DNA of 64,000 nt from Populus alba (Eukaryota > Streptophyta > Magnoliopsida > Malpighiales > Salicaceae), in the NCBI RefSeq assembly GCF_005239225.2, contig NC_133293.1, positions 12,058,333-12,122,332 on the forward strand, given 5' to 3'. The translations under genes were made by a program, and so were the position numbers. The notes beneath the pieces were generated by a model, which saw only the letters and a program-made list of their open reading frames with translations, was not told the origin of the DNA and ran no database searches. How positions within the stretch are numbered: the first letter of the stretch is position 1; every line of letters begins with the position of its first letter. Below, one piece after another: positions 25,226 through 38,900 of the stretch.

Positions 25226-26199
25226 TAAAATAAAAAAACGTACGGTGTGGTTGTTCGGTCGAGGTAACTGTCATGAAAAATATCAGTGCTAGCGTGCAGA
25301 ATAAAACACTTTTTTCTCCTTTCCTTTACTCTAACCAGTCTTCTCTCTGCTTGCGTTTGGATTTCAACAAGATTTAAAACAACTAAAGAAAAAAATCAAC
25401 TGAAACAGATTATAGACACCAGATTGTTTCTGGTCTGAATTACACCATCCAGCTTTCACACCATTGCTGAATTTCAAGACAATTTAAGTAGCATCCAAAC
25501 AAGTAACATCGCTTTTATTAATTTGCTTCGTAAAATGGAAATATTAAAATCTTAAACGATCTGAAGGGCCAAAAATAAGGAAATAAAACATCATGTAAGG
25601 AGGAAGGACCTCAACAAATCATCCGCTGAGAAAATCTAACATGTAAAAAGTTATAAAGTCAACTGTCTCAGCTGTTTTTTTTTATAAGGAAAATTCACAC
25701 TTCACATGCCTCTCCTTGACTTTCAAATTTTTTATACACCACTTTTAAGATGACAAATTTGGAAGTGTCAATAGATGTAGCAGGTTATTAGACTTAAAGT
25801 GTTTATTTTATTTAAAAATATATTAAAATAATATATTTTTTATTTTTTAAAATTTATTTTTTATATCTATCTAAAACACTATTTTTTTTTTAAAACGCTG
25901 GGCCTAAATCCTTGTTTAATTATTTCTCTGCATCTTTTCAGGTCCTTAGTTGTAGCTTGTTACCGCGGGCCTTTTGATGTACCGGGTCTTGGCCCCTGTA
26001 TGCACTTATTCCAGGCCTTCGGCCACCCATCAATACACAGTGCTCCAGAAAAGAAAAGGAAAAAGAAAAAAAGACGCGTCGTCCAGAGGAGAAGAATTCC
26101 TTATTTAAATTGGTTCCGGGGGGCGGGGGGATGAAAAATAAAAGCGCACGAAGAAGGCAGTAACGGAAAGAGAGGGGGAGTAGGGTTTGAGTAAAAGCC
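25226..26199. other. Upstream region and promoter of CPSF73-II
   Basis: A partial AT-rich repeat lies at about 25800-25885. The last 250 bp are GC-richer. A TATA-like TTATTTAAATT at about 26101-26111 lies roughly 90 bp before the start codon. Confidence 0.4.
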
Positions 26200-29100
26200 A
26201 TGGCTATCGAATGCCTCGTCCTCGGTATTTCTCTTGAAACAAAAGATCCTTGCAAGACCTATGTTTTGTATATTTACATAAATAATTGTTTGTTTTGAAC
26301 AAGGAAGGTGCTGGGCAGGAAGTTGGGAAAAGCTGTGTGGTAGTCACAATCAACGGCAAACGGATAATGTTCGATTGTGGAATGCACATGGGCTATGATG
26401 ATCATCGTCGCTACCCTGACTTCTCTCTCATCTCTAAATCCAGAGATTTTGACCATTCCCTCGACTGCGTCATCATCACTCACTTGTATACATAATCATA
26501 CTTAATACCTCTCTTAATCGCTTTTTTTCCGTGTTAATTTTGCTTGGATGAATGCAGTCATTTGGATCATGTCGGTGCTCTTCCTTACTTCACTGAAGTT
26601 TGTGGTTACAATGGACCTATTTACATGACGGTAATCTGGTCGATAAAATGATTAGCTGAACTATATATCTATTAGCTAATCAAGCGAAATTAATGATGTT
26701 GTTTATATATATTGATGAAGTATCCTACAAAGGCACTAGCTCCTTTGATGTTGGAGGATTTTAGGAAAGTGTTGGTTGATAGAAGGGGTGAGGAAGAGCA
26801 ATTTACTTCTCTTCATATTTCACAATGCATGGAAAAGGGTAATAGCAACAGTTCTCTCTCTACCCTGCTGCTTCCTATTCTATCTGATTTTGAAATCTAC
26901 TGCAATAAAATAGAAATGGTGTTTATGATCAAGTCATATTTTTTTTCCTAATCCCTTCCTTTTTTCTTCTTTTTTTTTTTCGGTTTTCTGTAATGCAGTC
27001 ATTGCAGTGGATCTGAAGCAGACTGTGCAGGTTGATGATGATCTTCAGATCCGTGCCTATTATGCTGGACATGTAAGATTTTTTTACCTCAAGTTGTAGT
27101 AGCAGTATGTCTTCACTTGACAGCAATTTTTGCATATATTAATAGAATTAGTACACGTTTCATGCCCTTTTACGTTTAGTACTCAATCAATTGCACGTGT
27201 GTTTAAGGAATTGATAAAAGAATTTGCAGTTCAGTGTTTCATATTAAATATTTTTTGTGATGTTCATTCATGTATTTTTAGCTGATATTAATTGGCCGAA
27301 CTGAAACATAAATTTCCTTGCTAGGCTACCGCAAAACATTTCAGATTCTGTGCATGACATGGTAGAAAATAACTTTTATTTGAGAATTTTTCTTGTAAAT
27401 CTGGTGTTATTGCAAGTATCGGGAGCTTTCCCGGGAGCTGGAATTCTGATCACAAATCTATGAACATTCTCCCAAAAAAATAAAAATAAAATAGAGTTCC
27501 AGAACCAAAATGCACTGAGCTAATCTCTAGTTCTGGCTATCTTACGGATGCAATTGTATTTTTGTCAAGCTTCAAAAGCCCAAAGATGTAAAGCTTTTTT
27601 TTTTTTTTTTTCTTCTAGTTTGGGAATGCAAAAGCATATATAAGAATAAAAACTGGAGTTATGCCTTATCTTTCAGTGGTAGGAGAGAAAAATGGTAGCA
27701 GTCTTGTTTTTTTTTTTTGTAAAAGAAGTGATGTGACCCAGCTGAAAGGCGTATTTTTGTGAACTTTCTGGAGCTTAAATGGGCAAAGAAAAATAGAGCA
27801 GGGATGAGGGAGCATGTGCAAGTAAACATGAGAAGAAGAGAAAATCATATCAGTGATGTACATGCTTTTCCAATATCTGATATAATAGGCCTCAAAACAC
27901 CTTCATTTTGCAACACTAGGATGCAGGTCTGAATATCAGTTCTATAACTCACCTTCATATTGCATCTTTTGTCAGGTTAAATGCTTGATATGTTTATGGA
28001 AAACTTCTGGATTAGTTGGTCTGGATAAAGCCATATAGAAGGTTTGATTTTATGATAAAATTAGCTTGAGGTTTAGTGGTGCTTATGCATAAAAAAATTT
28101 GAACAGACAATTGTCTAATAATGAATTAGTGGATACTTGTGACCTTTTCCCTTTCATATGCTTGTTAGATGCAGGTCTGATATGGGCAAATACCCATTAC
28201 CTGCATCACATCATGTGCGCCCTAACATCCTAAAATTTCCAAAGGGCATTAAAATTCTGACTATAAAATCTCCCTCTTTTTTTCCAATTTGCTTTTGTTT
28301 TTTGGTGTCTGTTTCATTTTAATGATTCGAGTTTTATTTTTCTTCTTTCGTTGTGCTTTCAAGGTTCTTGGAGCTGCGATGTTTTATGCAAAGGTGGGAG
28401 ACAGTGCTATGGTGTACACTGGAGACTATAATATGACCCCAGATAGACATCTGGGAGCAGCTCAAATTGATCGACTTGAACTAGACCTCCTTATAACAGA
28501 GTATGGACATTTAAATATGTTTGTACAACATATTTAAATACACATGAATCTGCTTGTATAGAACCTTTACATGAAGCCTTAGAACAAATTTATGTTTGCA
28601 CATTAGTATTCTGTGAATTGATTGTAGCATTATTCATTGATTCATTGTTTCTCATAGTCCACATTAATCAGTAATTTGCATCAGGAATTTTAATTCTTGG
28701 AAGTATGCAAAAAGAACAACGGTGATAACAGATGTTTCGCACCGCCAATTTCAATTGGATGATTGACAATTAGAGTCTTAGGAGTGGTCACTTCATGTAA
28801 ATTGCTGAAGACTAGATTTCTTCCAGTTACCTCTCCCAAGAGCCTGCTTTGTCACGGGAAACACTCCAGATTTGCAAGTATGCACATAATTACATCTCCC
28901 AAGAGCTTGCTATGTCATGGGAAACACTCCAGATTTGCAAATATATGCATAATTTATGATGTGCATCATGCAAAATGCTGGAGGTTGAGATTGCTTTCTG
29001 ATTACCCTTCCCAAGACTCTTTTTTGGCTTGCCAACACTGCAAATGTATATTTATTATGCATTAGTGCTCTAAATTACAACTTGAGTATAGATATCATCA

Positions 29101-32100
29101 CTGTTTTCCTTCACAGTGCATTTGGCAACAATTAGGATGGTTTACCTTTGTTTTTGAGATTAAGGCCGCCCGCTAAGGATTCTGATTTCTATTAGTGCTA
29201 GTTTTTCCTCTTTCATTGTTATCTGAGAAGGAAAACATAATTTATTGCACATGTTATCTTGGTGGATTTTCAATCACTCTAAATAGCTCTGATGTATTTG
29301 GATGAAACTGGTTTCTTATAATATGTGATTTCTTTCTTATTCTTTTGATCATCTTAAATCCAATGTATTCGTCAAAACATTGTAGTGTTTGGGTGTTGTT
29401 TCCAATTGACAAACTACTATAGTTATAATGTCATAGCATAACTAATCTACCTTGCATTGATACTTTTTGAAGACCTTGTCTACAGAATTGGGTTTGCTTC
29501 TGCTGAAGGTTTAATTTTTATTTCCCTGATAAAGTCTTCTCACAGGTCTACATATGCAACAACTATCCGTGATTCAAAGTATGCTCGAGAAAGGGAATTT
29601 CTCAAGGCTGTATGTTTAACAACCTGTCCGTTTCTGTATTATGCATGTTTTTTTCTTATCTCAGTGAATTAGGTCACTGTGCTTTTTCTTTCCAATTCTC
29701 TCCATTATTTGTGTCTTTTTTGTCACATGTTTCACGAGCATTATATTGATATCTCAATGGAAATTAGTCAACTAAAGTTGTAGGAAGCTTTTGCTGCTTA
29801 CTTTTATTCATTGCCAAAAAGCTTGATGATACTTTCTCAAAAGACTGGATATAAATTCATAAATTTGGCACACTGGTTACCTGTCAGCTCCGTGGATTAC
29901 ATAATGAGACAATTCCTGTCTATGTTGGAGGACAGACGTATCTTAGTCAAATTTTAATGTTAGTTTTAACTTGTATTGTTGGCAGTCTAGAACCAGAGAC
30001 CAGTGTCTCAAACATTCATAATTATGGTGTTAGATTCAGATACAGCTTCTGTCATATGTCATGTTAACATAGGTGTCATCCAAGTTTTTTCCTATCATTT
30101 TTTCCTATTTCTTTTTACCCTTGTCTAGCCTTATTAAATATGGGATACTTGAAGAAAAAACAATCATACCGTATAGTGTTTTAATTACTTATTGAACACT
30201 TTAGAGGCCTTTAGCATGGAAAAGAATTCTCACTGGCCGTAGGATTACAGAACCACAATTTCATTCTTAGTGGCTCTTCATTGTCGAATGATGCTTTTCT
30301 TTTAAAATGCATATGTACACGACTTACTCAAATTCACTGTTTCTACTGTAAAATGATAGTATTTTAAGAATGCATACATCTAGGAATTCAAGTTTTGTTA
30401 CTTCTTGTATGTTATTGACCTGTATTAAGCATCGTTGCATTCTCCTATGAGGGAATGTCATGTATTGTTATTTATATTTCCAAGTTTTTGAATTTAGAAA
30501 CTTTTTTTTAATCTCTCTACAATAATAGTAGTGATATGTGTCTTGGATAATTATCAATGTAGGTCCATGAATGTGTTGCTGGAGGAGGAAAGGTGCTTAT
30601 TCCTACATTTGCACTTGGAAGAGCTCAGGTATTCACTGCAAGATTGTTCTTTTTTTCACTTTGAATCTAATTTGCCTTAATTTGAATTGGTTTATGGTTT
30701 AATTTTTTTGTGAAAGTTTTAATTGTTATGGAACAATAGACACGTTTTAATGATGCCATATGTGATATTATATCTGACTCCTTTCAGATATGTGGCCATT
30801 CATTATATGTGAAAATCCCAACCGATTAAATCTGTTTGGTTCACTAAATTGGAAGCAAAACTGTAGACTTTCACAGCATCATCTTTGTTTTGCACACATC
30901 TGAGCTGCATTTCTGGTCTATTCTGATTCAACCAAACTAGTTATTGCTTCAATTTGGTGCTGTCCAGATTGAAAACATATATCATATGGTTGGTAGACAA
31001 CAACGTAAATGCAGCAGGTTCCTAAATGTCTATAAGAATTGTACCTATATATTTCATTTGATTATTCTCTTGCACTTTATACCATTGACATGGTGGTGCT
31101 TGTGTAGTTGAATTGGGGATTTGGGTTTTGCAGGGTTAGCATGTTGAGGATGGAAATGAATTTGTTATACGTTCTATGTTTTGTGGTCGTGTTCCTTTTT
31201 TTTTCATATTTTTTTAATGTTGCAGTTAGTTTAGAGATTTTGAATAAGAGAATTCTCTTAGATGGTGGTGATGGTGATGGTAGTGATAGCTCATTGAGAG
31301 TGAATAGATTCTGTAGTTCTTCTGTTTTCTTAAGGACAGGTGCCACTATTCTGAAGTTTTACGTGGTACGAAAACATCTCATTTCTTACAGTGGTATTAT
31401 ATAAGTGCTTACAATATGCACTGTAAAGGGGATGAACTATAAAAAAGGAGGCACTTGCCATTTTTAGAAGCAGGGAAAGGTAGAAAGGTGGGCTTTTGTT
31501 TTGTTTTGTTTTTTTGGTATATGACCCACCTACATACCTCAAAGGGAATTTGATATTTCAGATTCAAAATGCTCACCTCTTGCAGTGTACGGTTGTCCTT
31601 TTATTCTTATATTAGATGATGCATCATAAAATTTAGTGACATTATAATTTTGGCAGGGGAGATGCACTGTTTTTTTTCTTTCTTTGACTAGATAAGCATT
31701 TTTTTCATATTGTTTGTGTGATTCTACTAGTTAGAGATGTATCCTTTGTTAACACTTCATTGATGTTGGGTGTTATATGCCTTGATGGTGTTGCAGTATC
31801 GAGTCTTATAGAATGCCTTGGCATCCTTTGTTGACAGTCTTATTGACTTGTGAATAGGAACTCTGTATATTGTTGGATGACTACTGGGAGCGGATGAATC
31901 TCAAGGTTCCTATATACTTCTCAGCTGGTATGATACAGCTATTATTTCTTCCTGTTACGTAGTTAAACATGTTACTTGGTCAAATATTGTATTCTTAATT
32001 ACTAAAAAATAACGTCCTATTTTCTTCTGTTCCATAGTGACTGCCCATTTGCAAAATCGATGTTAGATCTGTTGAATATTTTACATAACTGTCTATCATC

Positions 32101-35100
32101 AAAAGATAGAATTTTGTTTCCTCTTACAAGTTGAAGTTAGGCATAACCAAATAAAAAGAAAAGATAATGTCAATGCATTGATCATTGTCTCCTTAAAATG
32201 TTGATGTTTTCCAAGAGGAAAAATGCTTTCCAATGGAGAAACTTTATCTCTGGGATGCATGGATCTGACATAACAATTATCTGGGGTTTAATATTGCAAG
32301 AGCATCATCATCGGAGGTTTTCTTCTTAGATACAAAGGAAAGTTGAGTTACTGGAAAAGACCAGGTTGTTTGCATGGCTGCCCATCCTTGTTTAGAGCTG
32401 GGAAAATTGCAAACAGACTTTGCCTAATGGCAGAAAATATTCTCGTAATGTTTTCTCTGTCTGGTGTAGCATTGCATCTGTAAAAAAACATTAACACTGT
32501 GCATGCATTAATTTTTTTTTTAAAAGAAATTTCTTTTGGCAAATCATTTTTGAATCTCCTGTTAATTCTTCTCATTCTTTTAGAGATTTATTTGGATACT
32601 CTTGATAACTTAAATAGTTCTCCCAAGTGTTTCACCACTGCACTCATATGGATTTTACAGATTCATACTACAGATTTCGAGTTTTACATTTCAGGTTTGA
32701 CCATTCAAGCAAATATGTATTATAAAATACTTATCAGCTGGACCAGCCAGAAGGTCAAGGAGACATATGCTACACGGAATGCATTTGATTTTAAACATGG
32801 TAATTCAAGTGGTTAGCTCATTAACATCATGATGTGTCCTTAGGGTTACAGTTATAGAATTTTCTGGCATAATAAGATTGATAAAATTTTTAATCTCAAT
32901 GAGTAAGTAATTCTGATCCATAGTTGGCTCTTTTAAGGAGAGGGATCTCAATTGGTTGCAAAGGAAAAAACAAATGATAAATATGGAACAAAATATGTTT
33001 GAATATTTATTGGGTAATAAGCCCACAGAGGCAGGCATTTATGTCATATCATGTAGCTATCATTTCTTTATTCCACCTCCTGCTACTGCTCTTGCGCTGT
33101 TTTTCAGTAAATCAAGCTGATTTGGTGAAAAAAAACAAGTGAACAATATCTGAGGATCTTCCCTGGCTCCCACTACTAGCTTAGTTGTTTGATTCATTTT
33201 ATGATGTAAACCACATGATGCTTCTTGAAATAATTTTTTAAATCAACTATTAGTAGACTTGAATGATGTATAATTTAATTGCTCTGCTTCCCATATCAAT
33301 GAATGTCTTCAAGTCAAATCTAACATTGTTGATGCTGTTGTTCAAGCATTTTGCCCTCACGCTGGTGTTTTAGGCTACCTGTAGGGCTATTTTTTTTTAA
33401 GGATATTGCTAAAAAAAATGGAGCTTTAAGCTCAAACTTTTCATATTCCCATCAGTCTCTGATAATGATGTTTACACAAGATAATCAGTCGTAATATCAG
33501 GTTCTTTTGTGGCATCTTTTGTGCAAGGAACTCAATGTCATAATTACTGCATCTTCCAAAATGTGGAGTCATTTGTTTTTTCCACGTGCTTGGTATCAGA
33601 AATATAGGTGCCTTTAGTTCCTGTGGAATCCAGTTTGCTATTCTTGTGACACAACTGGTTATGATTTGCTTCCTGTTTTCCTCTATTATGGATCAGTTTT
33701 CTTTTTAATATTTCAAATTTAATCAGAGCTTTTATCTTTCTTTTGTGATGGTGGAAACAGGTATTTCCTTACCTCATCTTGTTTTGTGGAATTTTTTTGG
33801 CTACCAACTATATTTTATTTTTCATTATAAAGGACTCCTTCTTTGAATAATTCAATTGATTTCATCTCTTTATTAGGGTTTAAAGAGTATAATGTTGAAC
33901 TGAGTAATTTTGAATATTGAATGAAGCAATTTTCCTGCTCATATAAATCGTATAATGAATGATATTAATTATATGTGATTGCATTAACTTTGCTTCCTTT
34001 CCAGCAAATCCTATTTTTAACTCTTAATGTTTGGATGCTGCAGTTCACAATTTTGATCGTTCTCTGATAAACGCTCCTGGACCTTGTGTTCTCTTTGCCA
34101 CACCTGGGATGATTAGTGGTGGATTTTCACTTGAGGTTTTTAAACAATGGGCTCCTTGTGAAATGAATCTTATAACATTGCCTGGGTATTAATTTTGTTA
34201 CCTTCTCCTTTTATTGAGCATATAAGGATTCATGATGCATATCTCATCAGTAGGAACCAGGAACCCCACAGTTCCCAATCATGACATCTTATATACTTGT
34301 CAAAAAACAAAATATAATGACCTAGCATATAAATTCTAACCTACCATTTGACACATATCACCTCAAAAAAAGAATGTTTTAAATTCAAAAGAAAGAAATT
34401 TAGAACCTGTCCATCAATTGCTCATCACCGGAATGCAAATTTAAAGGATTCTGTTGCCAGTCATCATATATTTCATCTACACCCTCCTGAAATTATTCAT
34501 TTTTTTTGGGGAGCACAGAATGTGCAAGTAAGATATTGCACATTTCTTCATGTTGGTTGTGTATTTTTCTATATCTGCGTTTCTTATTCTATTCTAGACT
34601 TTGAATAAAATAAATGCTGGATATGACCATGCATAGACTGTTCAATGTATATTGTGTTTCTTAACTGAAATGTGAATTTCATCTCTGTACAACCCATAAT
34701 TAAATGATACATTTACAACCATCTTTTCCTAATTTACTGTGCTCTGTTTGCAGATATTGTGTGGCTGGAACTGTAGGACATAAATTGATGTCGGGTAAAC
34801 CTACTAAAATTAATTTGGACAAGGACACCCAGATTGATGTGCGATGCCAGGTGCATATTGATCTCCCACCCCTTGTTTACCATCATTTCCACCTTCTTTC
34901 TCATTTTATTATTCTTTTGATAAAAAGAGTAGGATTTTATTTTAACTCAAGATGTTGCTTCCCTGTCTTTGGGAGAGTACCACTGGGCTAAACACCCATG
35001 GTTTCATAAGTAGTATCTTATGAATTTCCTGGGATATGAATTATTCACATCTGATAAGACAATATGTATTCACCTAAGACTATGAAAGAGTTCTTCATCA

Positions 35101-37039
35101 GCTATTACCATGAAAAGTATAATTGAGTTTGCTTACCAGGGATGATAGAAAATGCAGGTGATTGACTCATTGAGGTGTGATGATGTTTTCACCTGTGCAG
35201 CTGAGCCTGAACACATTTATTGAATCCTTGCATTTTAATAGATGTAGGCTAAAAAAAAAATACAATCTTTTTGCTTCAGAGAATTTTGGCTTTGGTTGAG
35301 CTACTATTTAATTTGACCGGTCATAACTGCCATTAATCCTGTTCTGGAGGTTAGAGCCTGGAGATCTAGGATTGTTGTGTCCTGAACACCAATGACCGGA
35401 AGTTTAAATGTCTTATTTGCAAAGATGAAGCTTGACTGATCTTTCTTTACTCCCTAGATTATCCAGCTTCTGTAAGAGAGAACACCTCTCTATATTTTTC
35501 ACTGGCCATTTGCACAGTTTTTGCTGTTTTTTGTTTTTATGTGGTTATTTTACATAAACTAATTGAAACAAGAGAACTAACTAATCTTGTTTTGGTTTCA
35601 CCCATTCATATTGCATCATCAAGCTGTAATGATTAGAATCTTACACAGTTCTACGGGGTCGCATCTATGTAAACTGTGTTTGGAATATAGACAAGTAGTA
35701 CAGAAAAAGTTGGGCTGGCCTTGAATTTTATCTCAGGATGGTTTTGTTGCAAGTTCTATATGCCCATATCAGTTATAGACAACTGGGCAAATGAATGTAT
35801 GCCAGGAACGTGGTGCTACCCAGTGCTTTTCTATTTATTTGGAGTTCTGTAGAATTAATCATATGTGAAATTTAGTATACAGTACCCTGTATGGTTTGCA
35901 ACTCATGCTGGTGCTATATTGAATATGGAATCTGAAAGCAGGGTGCTCCCACCATTTGAGGCGTTTTATCTTTCTCCTCAAGTGGGATAGATTGCTTGCT
36001 CTCCCTGAAAAACTAGATTCTTTTCCCCCACCTCAAATGGGATAGATTGCTTGCTTTCTCTGAAACAAAATTTTTAACACCCCCCCCCCCTTCTCTGTAT
36101 GTGTGCATGGAGAACACCTGTGCCTTCGTGATTTTGGGAGAGCTTAAATGATTTTGTCTATTTATTTGTCTATTCATTTTTATAGCAGTCCTGACTATTT
36201 GGTTGTATTACCAGATTCACCAATTGTCTTTCAGTCCTCATACAGACAGCAAAGGAATCATGGATCTTACCAAATTTCTCTCGCCTAGGAATGTGATATT
36301 GGTACATGGTGAGAAGCCTAAAATGGTTTCTCTTAAAGAAAGAATACAGTCTGAGCTGAGAATTCCATGTTATCTTCCTGCCAATTGTGATGCTGTGCAC
36401 ATTCCTTCGACTATCTATGTGAAAGCACATGCCTCAAACACATTTATCCGCAGTTGCTTGAATCCTAATTTCAGGTTCTTAAAAAGAAGTAAAGAAGACA
36501 ATTCTGATCAAGTTTTAAGAAACACAAATCCCACTGCCCCACTGCAGGTAAATGATGAAAGAGTTGCTGAAGGGATCTTGATTATGGAAAAAGGCAAAAA
36601 AGCAAGGGTTTTACACCAAGATGATCTGCTGCTCATGTTGAGACAGAAGAAGCACGATGTTCAGTTTGCGTATTGTTGTGCTGCACAACTTGACGACTTG
36701 GAAGAGACTAGAAACAGAGATGATGCGGTTGGTCTTTCCAACAAGTGCTCTAGTCTTCAGCTATTGCTTAAAGAACTTTCAAATTATTTTTCTGGAGTAA
36801 ACATCCAAGATCTTGGGGAACATCTTCAAGTGGAGTCATTTCAGGTGTCTGTCTGTTTGAAGGACAACTGCCCATACAGAATAATTGATAATTCTCAAAA
36901 AGAAGCAGCGACAGTATATTTTTGCTGCAGTTGGTCTGCAGCAGATGAAAAGCTTGCCTGGGAGATCATTTCAGCCATGGAAAGATTCAATTTAATTGAC
37001 AATTTACCATGCAGAAATTCCATTTCAAGTATAAATTGA
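26200..37039 (+). CDS. CPSF73-II: CPSF73-II (Integrator-subunit-11-like) beta-CASP nuclease, complete, 13 exons, 657 aa
   Basis: Metallo-beta-lactamase/beta-CASP protein of the RNA 3-prime-end cleavage family. The Arabidopsis gene is needed for female gametophyte development. Exons: 26200-26224, 26308-26485, 26558-26630, 26721-26838, 26999-27072, 28364-28500, 29546-29609, 30563-30628, 31858-31927, 32695-32799, 34044-34185, 34754-34850, 36215-37039. All phases close. The Zn-binding signature HFHLDH (residues 67-72) is split by intron 2. Further motifs are AGH before exon 6, YTGDYN in exon 6, TES across the exon 6/7 junction, ALGRAQ in exon 8, [17 protein letters not shown] across the exon 11/12 junction and SPHTDSKG in exon 13, so the catalytic set looks intact. 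The start is the first ATG, within [18 protein letters not shown]. The last exon (275 codons with stop) carries the divergent C-terminal region. The protein is about 40 residues longer than my recollection of the Arabidopsis protein (613 aa). Most introns from 5 onward are 0.7-1.4 kb. Confidence 0.95.
28780..29050. repeat. Nested tandem duplications in CPSF73-II intron 6
   Basis: Two close copies of a 63 bp unit begin at TCTCCCAAGAGC (28832 and 28895) and share GGGAAACACTCCAGATTTGC. A more diverged third copy (CTTCCCAAGACTC, about 29007) is preceded by a diverged copy of the upstream flank, which implies an older, longer duplication. Confidence 0.75.
35980..36065. repeat. 55 bp direct repeat in CPSF73-II intron 12
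   Basis: GGGATAGATTGCTTGCT occurs twice, 55 bp apart (about 35984 and 36039), with similar flanks. A C10 run follows near 36080. Confidence 0.75.
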
Positions 37040-37800
37040 TAGGTGTGCTGCCCAGTTGCACATCCATTTACTCAAGAACTCCGTGAACCGTGTATCTAGA
37101 AGAGTCTCAATCCTGATCCTGTTGTGCAACATTTCATGACTTATCTGACAGGAATTGGCTGCTTTTTTACGATCCAAGAGCTAGTTTTTTCCAGCTTTCC
37201 TCTTTACTGGAATAAGGGTATTATATGAGCTGAGACTTTTGAAGCATACCAATTTCCATCCCATCCTGATATGGAATTTGAATTTTGACAATTAGCATTC
37301 TGTGCTTGAAGCAGCGGTGTGAAAGCAAAAGCAAAAGGATGACTGGTTAGTTTTCCTACATATCAATAGATGAAAAGGGAATTTTTTGAAGCTGAAATTG
37401 CATTGGTGGTCATGATACATGTACTGTGAAAAGGACTTTGTTGGCGAAATGCTTTAGAAGGGATTGTAGCAGTCCAGAGGCCAGCAGGGTGATACCAGCC
37501 TTGTGTGCTATTTGAATTTTGAGCTGCTTTCAATTTCATATTTTCTCTCCCTGTTTCTTCCATTCGTTTTGTCACTACAGCAATGTCTTGTATTGTAAAA
37601 TAACGTATTCGAGTATTTTCGGGTCCTGTATTATTAAGGCCGCTAGACTGGAGTAATATTTCGGATCCTGTTTTCTCTCTCCTTTTTAGAAAGATGCTAG
37701 ATCTTGTAAGTGGGTCAGCAAATTACTTTTTTATCCTTGTTTTGAAGAAGCAAAACAATTCTGCAACTCGGGGCATAAACCCTATTCAGTTAAAAAACTA
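37040..37800. other. Probable 3-prime UTR of CPSF73-II and downstream flank
   Basis: Mixed-composition DNA after the stop codon. The transcript probably ends within about 600 bp. No other gene is recognised. Confidence 0.4.
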
Positions 37801-38900
37801 TTATAATTTAGTTAGATAATTTAAAAACAATTAAGGAAAGTAAATTGATTTAAACAAAAAAAAAAAATCATAAGAACGTGAACAAAAAGAACAGTTGCCA
37901 AAGGGAATAAGGTGACGAAGTAGGATCCCAGCAAACCCACACAATGTGGAATAATGAACAGGAAAAAGGCAAAAATATATATAGTATGTAAAGTTACAGG
38001 ATGGGGATAAATCAATAAAAAACAAATAAAAAAAATAACAACTCAATTCCCAACGAGTCTGGTGTAGATTATGAGATTGAAAAAAACAAAAAAAACAAAA
38101 AAAAATACCAAACTAAGCAAGCCACTAATCTCTATAACCCAAATCATGCAAGTGAAAAATCCAATATAGGCAGATTGTAAAAAACTATGAAGCTTGATTA
38201 TAAAACAATTTAACATTGACTTATAAAACAAAAAAAAATAAATTAACCTAACAAACTCACAATCTAAATGATAAGATCAAGGTGAATGAATAAAACAAAA
38301 ATTACGAAGCTCAATTTAAAAAAACTAATATGAAATGATGAAATTAAAAATAAAAATTGGTGTATAATGCAGACCTTGAAAAGAAATGACCAATGCTAAC
38401 ATGGGTTAAGTTTTCAAACTCGTGACTCCAGTCATAAAATCGAGATCGCCACATTAAAAAAGATACACAGTCAAAATTCAAACGAATCCTATGCTGGAGA
38501 ATGAAAATGAAAAAAGAAATTCAACCTTACAAAAGGATTTAAAAGAAAAATAGTAATTAAAAAAACGAGAATCAAATTTAAAATAAAAATAAATGAGCGG
38601 GCAAATTATATTTTATGATTCAATGATGAAATAAAATAAAAAAATTTCATGAAAGGATACAGGACAAAAAATAGCAATTGAAATAACAAGGATCAACTAG
38701 AAAAATAAAATAAAAAGACAAACTTTAATTTTTTGATCGGAGAATTTAATTGAAAAAAACTTTTAGAATTGAAGAAGCAATCTATAGAATAAAAGACCAA
38801 ATCCGAAATGATAATAAATTGCATCGCCATAACTTTGTAGCCTCCCTCGCTATACGAGGAGTGTGATGCACGCATTAGCCAAAGAAACCCTCCATGTCAA
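37801..38900. repeat. A-rich degenerate retroelement-like remnant
   Basis: The plus strand is strongly A-rich, with fragments such as GGGTTAAGTTTTCAAACTCG and ATAAAATCGAGATCGCC near 38405-38455. These recall sequence common in LTR elements of woody eudicots. No ORF, LTR pair or insertion boundary is visible, so the assignment is weak. Confidence 0.3.

Noticed and set aside
31077..31404. 98 aa hydrophobic ORF (31108-31404, plus) in CPSF73-II intron 8
   Set aside because: No known family and an opposing ORF over the same DNA; a product of T-rich intron sequence.
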